Source: Legionellales bacterium UBA4722
GTDB taxonomy: Bacteria > Pseudomonadota > Gammaproteobacteria > DSM-16500
Assembly: GCA_002404295.1 (NCBI GenBank)
Contig: DHJK01000155.1
Span: 1 to 8,337, forward strand
Direction of reading: 5' to 3'
DNA length: 8,337 nt
Shown here: in pieces, positions 1 through 6,046 of the stretch
How positions within the stretch are numbered: the first letter of the stretch is position 1
How the letters are laid out: each line of letters starts with the position of its first letter
Notes under the pieces: model-generated
Database searches by the model: none
What the model was told of the DNA's origin: nothing
Seen by the model: the letters and a program-made list of their open reading frames with translations, nothing else
Position numbers and translations under genes: made by a program

Positions 1-38
1 ATTTAGCGCCAGCGACTAATTAGGCACTATTAGGGACA

Positions 39-173
39 ATGCCGCTTTTGCTTGTATTCCTTATTTCCATAACAGGAGTTAAACTGATTTCTGCATTTAT
101 TATGATGCCTCTTGAGATTCTAGCATTTCCTTTTATATTGCTTTTACATAAAAAAATGTTGCCTATCAAGTAA
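39..173 (+). other. Short hydrophobic open frame, possible gene remnant
   Basis: Bases 1-276 contain no convincing gene. The only frame worth noting starts at ATG 39 and ends at TAA 171-173, giving 44 residues. Nearly all are hydrophobic, with two stretches that could span a membrane separated by a short polar turn, and a Lys-containing tail. An AGGG lies only 3 bases before the ATG, which is poor spacing. The same frame is open for five more codons upstream (24-38), back to a TAG at 21-23. This could be the decayed end of a membrane transporter gene to the left, or chance in AT-rich DNA. I recognise no family. No terminator or strong promoter is visible here. Confidence 0.15.
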
Positions 174-276
174 ATTGATCTTGCGCGAGAACAGTCCATG
201 GTTTAGATTTAATTGTTGATGGTGAAGTAGCTACATTGCAGTAACTAACTTAAATGACCTTTCCCTAGGAGATATG

Positions 277-969
277 ATGGCTAAACCACTTATAATTATT
301 ACAGGCGCAAGTTCTGGTATAGGTGCTGCCATGGCAAAAGCATTTTCAGATGCAGGGTATTCTCTTGGACTAGTATCAAGGAACTTAAAAGCCATGCAAG
401 CATTAAATCTGCCGAATACCATTTGTCAATCAGTTGATATAACAGATTATGATGTATTTAAAAATGCAATCGATGCCGCTGAAAATAAATTTGGTCCGGT
501 CGATTGTTTGATCAATAACGCTGGCTTTTCAAAACATGGTGATTTTGTTGATATGAATCATTCAGAACATGAAAAAATGATAAACATTAATCTGCTAGGT
601 GTCATTAATGGAATTGAACTTGTTTTACCTAAAATGAGAGAGCGGAAATCAGGGACAATTATCAATATCAGTTCAGTAGCTGATCGCAATGCAAGACCAC
701 AGATGCCCACGTATGCCGCTACAAAGGCCGCTATTAAGAGTCTAAGCGAGTCCCTCCGTATGGCTAATGCTAAATATGGAATTCGTATTTGCAATCTTGC
801 GCCTGCAAAAATTTTAACACCACTTTTAATGGCAGTTAATTCTACAATTAATGATAGCCAAGTTATCAGTGCGGAAGATTTAGCAAAAGCTGCTTTATGG
901 GTTTATCAGCAACCACAAACAATTTGTATACGAGATATGGTGTTTGCTCCTACTCATTATGAACCTTAA
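277..969 (+). CDS. Classical short-chain dehydrogenase/reductase (SDR)
   Basis: This is an NAD(P)-dependent oxidoreductase of the classical SDR family, 230 residues, probably cytosolic. The Rossmann glycine motif TGASSGIG is at residues 9-16, NNAG at 80-83, and the catalytic tetrad is Asn105, Ser133, Tyr146 and Lys150 (YAATK). A Ser-Arg pair at 34-35, at the end of the second beta strand, suggests NADP(H) preference. The C-terminal CIRDMV...PT segment resembles the YdfG-like branch that acts on 3-hydroxy acids or short aldehydes and ketones, but the substrate cannot be read from sequence. Two ATGs are adjacent (274 and 277). AGGAGA at 267-272 lies 1 base from the first and 4 from the second, so 277 was chosen. 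The gene stands alone and converges with the thi5 unit; a link to thiamine metabolism is not shown. Confidence 0.9.
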   Translation: MAKPLIIITGASSGIGAAMAKAFSDAGYSLGLVSRNLKAMQALNLPNTICQSVDITDYDVFKNAIDAAENKFGPVDCLINNAGFSKHGDFVDMNHSEHEKMININLLGVINGIELVLPKMRERKSGTIINISSVADRNARPQMPTYAATKAAIKSLSESLRMANAKYGIRICNLAPAKILTPLLMAVNSTINDSQVISAEDLAKAALWVYQQPQTICIRDMVFAPTHYEP

Positions 970-994
970 AAAGGATGATTAATGAATTTCCGTT

Positions 995-1337
995 TTATTT
1001 ATCCACAAACACAGCATTATTTTGGGTGACCCCACGTTCGTATGTGCAAAAAGTATCTGTAGTATCCAAAGTTCTGTTGTGTATCTTGATATTCGTGATA
1101 ACTTCTAACGCACCGCTGTCAATACACTTTTGCTTGTGCTGCTATAACAATTTCAAGGAGTTGATTTAGCTCTCCCTTCATTGTAGTTTCCATTGCGCTA
1201 ACTTGGTAGGGAACATTTGCATTCCTAACTATCTCAATAGCTTGATCGACTAGCTCAAAATTATTTCCGGTTTTCAATCGTGGAATGACTTGAAAAGCAA
1301 CGTATACTTCAGTATTTTGTTTCTGTGTATCGGACAT
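995..1337 (-). pseudogene. Thiamine-binding protein (MTH1187/YkoF-like), frameshifted
   Basis: The intact part is 72 residues (1337-1119) and matches the start of the small MTH1187/YqgV-like thiamine-binding family (PF01910 type): a first beta strand VYVAFQVIP, a helix, and the ETTMKGELNQLLEIV segment. It stops at TGA 1121-1119. Skipping one base (1121) continues the family's second half in the next frame: DSGALEVITNIKIHNR follows directly on AQAKVY, and the frame runs to TAA 997-995, about 113 residues in all. A single T inserted in TATTGAC relative to TATGAC explains the break. Translation should still start well: AGGAGG at 1351-1346 is 8 bases from the ATG. It lies 25 bases after thi5 and is probably co-transcribed under the same TPP riboswitch. 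Family members bind thiamine or its pyrimidine. The last 25 residues after the shift are less typical, so further decay is possible; a sequencing error is the main alternative. Confidence 0.75.
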
Positions 1338-1362
1338 TGATTTATCCTCCTCTATTAATTAT

Positions 1363-2301
1363 TCATACACAACAAGCTATAGGCTGCAGATCAGCATGGG
1401 GTTTTTCAGAGAAATAGTCATTGGTATAGCAGCTTTTTATATCAAATTCGTTATCAATAATTTTCAAATGCTGCGCATAGCGACCGACCTTATCCCAATC
1501 ACGTTCCACATTAAAAAGTGAGCGTGAAAAGAAGGGTAAACTTCTCAAAAAAATCTTATAAAACATTTCATTTCGCAAACTTGGCTTCATTTGACATAAC
1601 AGCTCAAATGCCTCTTCAGGGTGTTCTGTTGTGAATCTTGCTCCGCGTTGTGTTGCATAAAGGAAATTCTTGATTAAATCAGGTTGTTTGAGAATTTCAT
1701 CAGGCACTATAAATTGAATTGAACAAAAGCAGCAACAACCTAGGCCTGCCAATTCATCTATCCGCAAGAACACAGTTTCACCGCGCAAATATTCCAACTC
1801 AACTTGTTGAAAATTAATAAAACCAATTCCAGTATCTATCACATCTCGACATATTGCATCTGTCACATTCATACCAATACGCACGGTTTGATAGCTGGTA
1901 GGATCAATGCCAGCAAGCATGGCTAAATCATCAATAATTTTTTTACCAAACTCACCAATATAGCCGACACGCTTACCTGAAATATCATGAAATGATGTAA
2001 TACCACTGGATTTCAATGCAATAAGACCAGTAGGTGGCTCATCAAGCAATGTACCAATAGAAGTAACCGGGAAACCTTTTGCGCGTGCTGCAACGGTATG
2101 AATCATTGCTTTAACACCAAAATTTACTTTACCGGTACCTACTATTTCTGTCACATCACCAGGATCTGTGGGTTCTATGATAGCCAGTTTAATTCCAGTT
2201 TCTTCGTAAAAACCTAAGGCTTGCGCTGCAAAAATGGGAGTGTGGTAGGGATTTGCATACCAGTTGAGAAGAAGAGTTGTTCTTGTTTTAAGTGAGCTCA
2301 T
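1363..2301 (-). CDS. thi5: Thi5-type HMP-P synthase (thiamine pyrimidine synthesis)
   Basis: This protein of 312 residues closely resembles yeast Thi5p, which makes the thiamine pyrimidine HMP-P from PLP and a histidine of its own chain, in an iron-dependent single-turnover reaction. The fold is that of periplasmic binding proteins (NMT1/THI5-like), but there is no signal peptide, so it should be cytosolic. Signature features are NWYANPYHTPIF (13-24), EPTDPGDVTE (43-52), KAMIHT (64-69) with Lys64 and His68 aligning with yeast PLP-binding Lys62 and donor His66, GEFGK (116-120), and CCCFC (189-193), the cysteine cluster typical of true Thi5 rather than ThiY transport proteins. The ATG at 2301 is preferred because GGAGA (2313-2309) is 7 bases upstream; a TTG at 2352 in the same frame falls inside riboswitch structure. 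It is first in a unit controlled by a TPP riboswitch and replaces ThiC, which is not seen here. Confidence 0.93.
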   Translation of the reverse strand: MSSLKTRTTLLLNWYANPYHTPIFAAQALGFYEETGIKLAIIEPTDPGDVTEIVGTGKVNFGVKAMIHTVAARAKGFPVTSIGTLLDEPPTGLIALKSSGITSFHDISGKRVGYIGEFGKKIIDDLAMLAGIDPTSYQTVRIGMNVTDAICRDVIDTGIGFINFQQVELEYLRGETVFLRIDELAGLGCCCFCSIQFIVPDEILKQPDLIKNFLYATQRGARFTTEHPEEAFELLCQMKPSLRNEMFYKIFLRSLPFFSRSLFNVERDWDKVGRYAQHLKIIDNEFDIKSCYTNDYFSEKPHADLQPIACCV

Positions 2302-2348
2302 CGCCGAATCTCCAAAAAAATAGTAAAGGGAGATGGCGCGAGGCATCC
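2302..2348 (-). promoter_or_regulatory. Expression platform of the thi5 riboswitch: SD-hiding hairpin
   Basis: On the minus strand CGCCATCTCC (2338-2329) can pair with GGAGAT (2313-2308) and, after a two-base bulge TC, with GGCG (2305-2302), which touches the ATG of thi5. The 15-base loop is 2328-2314. This 10-bp hairpin covers the whole SD. The same left arm belongs to a longer element (2345-2331) that can instead pair with 2453-2439, the 5' side of the aptamer: ten Watson-Crick pairs (AGATGGCGCG with CGCGCCATCT) and five more including three wobbles. The two pairings exclude each other. The inferred logic is: without TPP the long helix forms and the SD is free; with TPP the aptamer closes, the left arm is released and the SD is hidden. 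Confidence 0.7.
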
Positions 2349-2374
2349 ACAAATAATGCTGTGTATACTTTTGC

Positions 2375-2450
2375 TGGCGTCCTTACGCTGGTATAACCCA
2401 GATCAAGTTCTACGGGTATGTCTCAGCCGTTTTACCGGCACCCCGCGCCA
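2375..2450 (-). promoter_or_regulatory. TPP riboswitch aptamer (THI box) upstream of thi5
   Basis: Reading the minus strand, the conserved thi-box elements appear in order: GGGGTGCC (2444-2437), a short P3 stem GCCG/CGGC with a TAAAA-type loop, CTGAGA, ACCC, then TTGATCTGGGTTATACCAG and GCGTAAGGA. The closing P1 stem is TGGCG (2450-2446) with CGCCA (2379-2375). Small departures from consensus (CTTGATC for CCTGATC, GTTATACC for GTAATACC, GTAAGGA for GTAGGGA) do not disturb the core. It should bind thiamine pyrophosphate in the nascent transcript and reduce expression of thi5 and the thiamine-binding gene behind it. Confidence 0.95.
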
Positions 2451-2467
2451 TCTTACAATGTAAGTAG

Positions 2468-2496
2468 ATGCTAGTTTCATCAAACAAAAGTGTCAA
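2468..2496 (-). promoter_or_regulatory. Predicted sigma70 promoter for the thi5 unit
   Basis: The minus strand carries a perfect -35 TTGACA (2496-2491), a 17-base spacer and a -10 TAGCAT (2473-2468, four of six consensus bases). Transcription would start near 2461, about 10 bases before the TPP aptamer, as expected for a riboswitch leader. Confidence 0.7.
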
Positions 2497-2519
2497 GCAA
2501 TAATTTACTCTCATCTAAA

Positions 2520-2548
2520 TTGACACCAATAAATCATATATCTATACT
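2520..2548 (+). promoter_or_regulatory. Predicted strong sigma70 promoter for thiEM-thiD-thiL
   Basis: The plus strand shows a perfect -35 TTGACA (2520-2525), exactly 17 bases, then -10 TATACT (2543-2548, five of six). Transcription would begin near 2555, just before the aptamer. This promoter and the thi5 promoter stand back to back: their -35 boxes form a perfect 7-bp inverted repeat, GTGTCAA (2490-2496) and TTGACAC (2520-2526). Confidence 0.8.
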
Positions 2549-2560
2549 GCGCCTGTTGAA

Positions 2561-2647
2561 TCATCAGGGGTGCTTTGATTTTTTTGAATCAAAGCTGAGA
2601 AACACCCTTATAACCTGCTCTGGGTAATGCCTGCGGAGGGAGAGTGA
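2561..2647 (+). promoter_or_regulatory. TPP riboswitch aptamer (THI box) upstream of thiEM
   Basis: Conserved elements in order are GGGGTGC (2567-2573), a 9-bp P3 stem GCTTTGATT/AATCAAAGC (2572-2580 with 2587-2595), CTGAGA (2595-2600), ACCC (2604-2607), AACCTG, CTGGGTAATGCC and GCGGAGGGAG (2633-2642). A weak closing P1 of four pairs is possible (TCAT 2561-2564 with GTGA 2644-2647). It departs from consensus at TGCTC (usually TGATC) and GCCTGCG (usually ACCAGCG), which costs one pair in the inner helix. The aptamer is independent of the thi5 one, not a copy of it: the P3 stems differ completely. It should let TPP turn down the plus-strand operon. Confidence 0.88.
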
Positions 2648-2686
2648 GCACAGCTTGTCTGGAGCATCTATTCTCCTGCCTTGTCA

Positions 2687-2728
2687 ATTGCTTATCCTTC
2701 GCTTAATAATTTTATGGAGGAAAGCAAT
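2687..2728 (+). promoter_or_regulatory. Expression platform of the thiEM riboswitch: SD and start hairpin
   Basis: ATTGCTT (2687-2693) pairs perfectly with AAGCAAT (2722-2728), which includes the first two bases of the ATG. After one bulged A (2694), TCCTTC (2695-2700) pairs with the SD GGAGGA (2716-2721), with one wobble. The result is a 13-pair hairpin with a 15-base loop (2701-2715) that hides both the SD and the start codon. Its left arm (2689-2700) can instead pair with 2639-2650, the 3' edge of the aptamer (11 of 12 positions, three of them wobbles). The inferred logic is that TPP binding holds the aptamer's 3' edge and lets the hairpin form, switching translation off. Confidence 0.65.
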
Positions 2729-4160
2729 GATTGAAGAACAGCTCGCACTTTGTTTAGTCACAAACGCACAAGCAAAACCATTCTCTCAATACAAAGAAAT
2801 TATTTTGCAAGCAGTAGCAGGTGGCGTTACCTTAATACAGCTTCGTGAAAAATCTAAAAATTTTGCGCAAGTTCGTCAGATAGCATTAGAATTGAAAGCC
2901 ATTTTAGCTCCGCTCAAAGTACCGCTCATTATTAATGATTATGTAGAGATAGTGAAAGAGATAGATGCTGATGGAGTTCATCTCGGTCAATCTGATTTAT
3001 CTCCCTCTGATGCTCGAGCAATTCTTGGACCTAACAAAATTATTGGCTGGTCAATTGAGTCGTTCGAAGAATTGGAAATAGCAAATCAATTAACTTGTAT
3101 AGATTACATAGCTGTAAGTGCGGTATTTCCAAGTAAAACTAAACCTGACTGTAAAACCATTTGGGGTCTAGATGGTTTACTAAAAATTACCAAAAAATCT
3201 AAACATCCTGTAGTCGCTATTGGTGGAATTAATCAACAAAATATCTGTGATGTTATCGATAATGGTGCAAGTGGTGCTGCTGTTGTTAGCGCAATTCATT
3301 GTCATAACGATCCGAAAGAAGCTGCAAATCAGTTGATATCAGAAATATATAAATCAATCTATAAACAAGAGGAGAATATGTTTGAAAAAACAAAAGAAAC
3401 TATGAATCGTATTAAACTTGAAAAGCCGTTAGTGCTTAATATCACGAATTATGTCACCATGGATTTTATTGCTAATGGGTTGCTGAGTATAGGTGCATCA
3501 CCTATCATGAGCAAAGCAGCGCATGAAATAGAAGATTTATTACAGCATGCTAAATCTATAGTCATCAATCTTGGCACGTTAAATAATGATTTCATCAGGC
3601 TATGTAAACACACTTGCAAAATAGCAAATCAATTAAGTATACCGATTATTTTAGACCCTGTTGGCGCTGGCGCAAGTCAGTATCGTACGGACACTTGTAT
3701 GTCTTTAATAAATGAATATCCGATTTCAATTATTCGTGGAAATGCAAGCGAGATAATCGCGCTTTCTGGATCATCATGTAAAATTAAGGGTGTAGACAGC
3801 ATAACAGCAAGTAATCATGCTGTTGAAAACGCAAAAAGAATATCTAAGCGGTATAATGCTGCAGTAGTTGTCAGTGGAAAAATTGACATTATCGTTGATG
3901 ACGAATCAGTTGATCAATTTAATAGAGGATCACCCTTTATGCCTTATATTACTGGCACAGGCTGTTTACTCTCTGCTGTGATAGCGGCATTTCATGCCAT
4001 TGAAAAAAATCGATTTGATGCCGCCAAAATGGCAACTTTATTTTATGGAATTTCTGGTGAAATAGCTGAAAATAGTGCGAATGGCCCGGGTTCATTTCGA
4101 ACTCAATTTTTAGATGCTCTTCATCGCATTCCTGACCGAGGACAATATGGAAAAAAATAA
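2727..4160 (+). CDS. thiE-thiM: Fused thiamine phosphate synthase / hydroxyethylthiazole kinase (ThiE-ThiM)
   Basis: This is one frame of 477 residues carrying two enzymes. Residues 1-217 are ThiE, which joins HMP-PP with thiazole phosphate: QLREK (38-42), Asn70-Asp71 followed by Tyr where Arg is usual, DGVHLGQSD (82-90), Ser109, PSKTK (135-139, for the usual TPTK) and VVAIGGI (162-168). Residues 218-477 are ThiM, which phosphorylates the thiazole alcohol: NITNYVT, ANGLLSIGASPIM, DPVGAGAS starting at Asp310, and GTGC (410-413) with the anion-hole cysteine. Each half has about the usual family length, so the joint adds almost no linker. The start at 2727 has GGAGG (2716-2720) 6 bases upstream; a TTG at 2655 in the same frame has no SD and lies in the riboswitch leader. 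The gene overlaps thiD by 14 bases. It is the first gene after the plus-strand TPP riboswitch. Confidence 0.94.
   Translation: MIEEQLALCLVTNAQAKPFSQYKEIILQAVAGGVTLIQLREKSKNFAQVRQIALELKAILAPLKVPLIINDYVEIVKEIDADGVHLGQSDLSPSDARAILGPNKIIGWSIESFEELEIANQLTCIDYIAVSAVFPSKTKPDCKTIWGLDGLLKITKKSKHPVVAIGGINQQNICDVIDNGASGAAVVSAIHCHNDPKEAANQLISEIYKSIYKQEENMFEKTKETMNRIKLEKPLVLNITNYVTMDFIANGLLSIGASPIMSKAAHEIEDLLQHAKSIVINLGTLNNDFIRLCKHTCKIANQLSIPIILDPVGAGASQYRTDTCMSLINEYPISIIRGNASEIIALSGSSCKIKGVDSITASNHAVENAKRISKRYNAAVVVSGKIDIIVDDESVDQFNRGSPFMPYITGTGCLLSAVIAAFHAIEKNRFDAAKMATLFYGISGEIAENSANGPGSFRTQFLDALHRIPDRGQYGKK
3369..3380 (+). promoter_or_regulatory. Internal ribosome binding site at the ThiE/ThiM junction
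   Basis: GAGGAG (3369-3374) precedes ATG 3378-3380 by 3 bases, inside the fused frame and exactly where the ThiM domain begins (codon 218, MFEKTKETMNR). It looks like the retained start signal of a once separate thiM and could still give some free ThiM. The short spacing makes its strength uncertain. Confidence 0.5.
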
Positions 4161-4974
4161 CTACATTTGTGTTTTAACTATTGCGGGATTTGACCCATCA
4201 GGTGGTGCTGGCATATTAACAGATATTAAAACTATCTCTGCAACTGGATGTTATCCAGTCTCTGTTATTGCAGCATTGACTGCTCAAAATACACAAGGCA
4301 TTCAAGCGATTCAAGAAATTCCTACTCATTTTGTCATGCAACAAATGGATTCTATTTTCAGCGATTTAGAAATCCGAGCAGTTAAAATTGGTATGCTACA
4401 TACTAAAGAAAATATTGAAGCGGTATCATCCGCATTAGAAAAATTAAAACCAAAAAATATTATCTTAGATCCAGTCATGATAGCCACCGATGGCTGCAAA
4501 CTTCTCCCCTCACTTGATATTCATTTTCTCAAGGAAAGATTATTTCCTCTCGTTGATCTTATTACCCCTAATATCGTTGAAGCTGAAATAATAATAGGTG
4601 AAAAAATTGAGACTTTATCAGAAATGGAATCTGCTGCAGAACGAATTGCAAATACTTACAATGTCAATATTCTCCTTAAAGGTGGACATTTAAAGGGAAA
4701 ACAGTCGTCTGATGTGCTCTATTCTAAAAATGATTTTAACCATAATTGGTTCCACGAGAAAAGAATCAATACAAAAAATACTCATGGCACAGGTTGCACA
4801 CTCTCCTCTGCCATTACCTCTTATCTTGCACAGGGCTATACATTACAAAATGCAATTTTTAGTGCTAAGAAATATTTAACTAAAGCAATTGGATCAGGAA
4901 GTACATTTCAGCTTGGTAGTGGATGTGGGCCAGTGAATCATTTTTACTTCCTGACGACAGGAATAGATCAATGA
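4147..4974 (+). CDS. thiD: Hydroxymethylpyrimidine/phosphomethylpyrimidine kinase
   Basis: ThiD, 275 residues, a cytosolic ribokinase-fold enzyme. It phosphorylates HMP-P (the Thi5 product) to HMP-PP for the ThiE domain, and can usually also phosphorylate salvaged HMP. Visible motifs are TIAGFDPSGGAGI (11-23; Phe15 where Ser is usual), VIAALTAQNTQG, KIGML, ILDPVMIATDG, TPNIVEAE, LLKGGHL and HGTGCTLSSA, with Cys217 in the anion hole. The length is normal for the single-domain enzyme. The ATG at 4147 has GAGGA (4138-4142) 4 bases upstream and lies inside the end of thiM, a 14-base overlap that suggests translational coupling. A longer start at 4114 has no good SD and would only extend the overlap. 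Confidence 0.95.
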   Translation: MEKNNYICVLTIAGFDPSGGAGILTDIKTISATGCYPVSVIAALTAQNTQGIQAIQEIPTHFVMQQMDSIFSDLEIRAVKIGMLHTKENIEAVSSALEKLKPKNIILDPVMIATDGCKLLPSLDIHFLKERLFPLVDLITPNIVEAEIIIGEKIETLSEMESAAERIANTYNVNILLKGGHLKGKQSSDVLYSKNDFNHNWFHEKRINTKNTHGTGCTLSSAITSYLAQGYTLQNAIFSAKKYLTKAIGSGSTFQLGSGCGPVNHFYFLTTGIDQ

Positions 4975-5954
4975 ATAACTCCCAAAACGCCATTTTAAAA
5001 TTGGATGAATTTAGTTTAATTAACAAATATTTCAAAAATCAAGTAATATCTCGGTCTGATGTTTTATTAGGTATTGGTGATGACGCAGCTTTAGTTACTG
5101 TTCCATCTGATTGTTCATTAGTTTTATCCATAGATACACTTGTTGAAGGAATACATTTTTTACCACACACTTCGCCTTTCGATATTGGCTACAAAGCATT
5201 AGCTGTCAATTTAAGTGATTTAGCTGCAATGGGTGCAGAACCTGCCTGGTTTACGTTAGCGCTCACTGTGCCGGAAATAAATTCAAAATGGTTAGATGAG
5301 TTTACGAATGGTTTATATGAATTAGCCAATCAATTTAATATGCAACTGATTGGCGGAGATACTACACGCGGGCCATTAACAGTGACAATACAAGTACATG
5401 GTTTTGTTCCTTTTAACAAAGCGTTATGTCGGCACGGCGCAAAAGTCGGTGATAAAATATATGTTAGCGGAACCTTAGGTGATGCTGGGTTAGGATTACA
5501 GGTTATGCTAAATAATCGTAATTTATCAATTCAAGATAAACTATTTGTAATCCAGCGTTTAAATAAACCCACACCAAGAGTTCAACTTGGCATAGTATTA
5601 AGAGATATAGCAAGTAGCGCGATTGATATTTCTGATGGACTTCTTGCAGATTTAAACCACATCTTGAACAGCAGTCATGTTGGGGCGCATATTGTCACAA
5701 AAGATATTCCTTTATCTCCAACATTGAAGAGCTTGTTATTAGCTGAATCACAACAACTTTCACTTACTGCGGGCGATGATTACGAGCTATGTTTTACTAT
5801 TCCACCAGAGAATGAAAAAGAACTCATGGTAAGATTAAATAATATGGAAATTAATTGCTATTGCATTGGTGAAATTGAGGCAGAGCATGGCTTGCGAATT
5901 TCGGGCTGTGCTGGTGATGTAAATAGGCTCGGATTTCAGCACTTTTTGATCTAA
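4971..5954 (+). CDS. thiL: Thiamine-monophosphate kinase
   Basis: ThiL, 327 residues, a PurM/SelD-like ATP-dependent kinase that converts thiamine phosphate to TPP, the active cofactor and the ligand of both riboswitches here. Motifs are GIGDDAA (34-40), SIDTLVEGIHF (53-63), NLSDLAAMGA (80-89), IGGDTTRG (127-134) for metal and ATP binding, KVGDKIYVSGTLGDAGLG, DISDGLLADL and LTAGDDYEL near the C terminus. Length and domain order are normal. The start codon overlaps the thiD stop as ATGA (4971-4974), with AGGA (4959-4962) 8 bases upstream, so coupling to thiD is likely. It is the last gene of the riboswitch operon. The 92 bases after it, before the converging alaX, show no clear intrinsic terminator. 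Confidence 0.95.
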   Translation: MNNSQNAILKLDEFSLINKYFKNQVISRSDVLLGIGDDAALVTVPSDCSLVLSIDTLVEGIHFLPHTSPFDIGYKALAVNLSDLAAMGAEPAWFTLALTVPEINSKWLDEFTNGLYELANQFNMQLIGGDTTRGPLTVTIQVHGFVPFNKALCRHGAKVGDKIYVSGTLGDAGLGLQVMLNNRNLSIQDKLFVIQRLNKPTPRVQLGIVLRDIASSAIDISDGLLADLNHILNSSHVGAHIVTKDIPLSPTLKSLLLAESQQLSLTAGDDYELCFTIPPENEKELMVRLNNMEINCYCIGEIEAEHGLRISGCAGDVNRLGFQHFLI

Positions 5955-6046
5955 AAATAAGCCGGAGAAATTAAAAGAAGCACGTTATAAAACATCCAAT
6001 AGTTAATTGCGTATAGCTATCTAACATAGAGGTTATCGTTTTTAAC

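Noticed and set aside
964..974. CCTT-AAA-AAGG hairpin at the SDR stop codon
   Set aside because: A four-pair stem without a following T run is too weak to call a terminator.
1119..1125. Programmed +1 frameshift at TAT-TGA-C
   Set aside because: The P-site Tyr tRNA would pair badly after slipping, and there is no SD-like stimulator upstream as in prfB. Mutation or a read error is simpler.
975..1169. Plus-strand open frame of 64 codons after the SDR gene
   Set aside because: It lies antisense to the frameshifted thiamine-binding gene, has no family-like sequence, and its openness mirrors the coding strand opposite.
2314..2345. Intrinsic terminator formed by the anti-P1 helix and the T7 run on the minus strand
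   Set aside because: The T run begins about ten bases after the helix ends, too far for a standard terminator, and the logic would be reversed (termination without TPP). The run is the loop of the SD-hiding hairpin.
1363..2352. ThiY-type periplasmic HMP-precursor binding protein as the identity of the Thi5-like gene
   Set aside because: There is no signal peptide from either start, no ABC permease or ATPase neighbour, and the KAMIHT and CCCFC motifs of Thi5 are both present.
2655..2726. Upstream TTG start extending thiEM by 24 codons
   Set aside because: It has no SD, falls in the riboswitch leader, and adds residues not found in ThiE. ATG 2727 has GGAGG at 6 bases.
5955..6046. Terminator between the converging thiL and alaX genes
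   Set aside because: Only weak AT stems such as TTTTT/AAAAA and the short ATAGCTAT palindrome are present; no GC hairpin with a T run.
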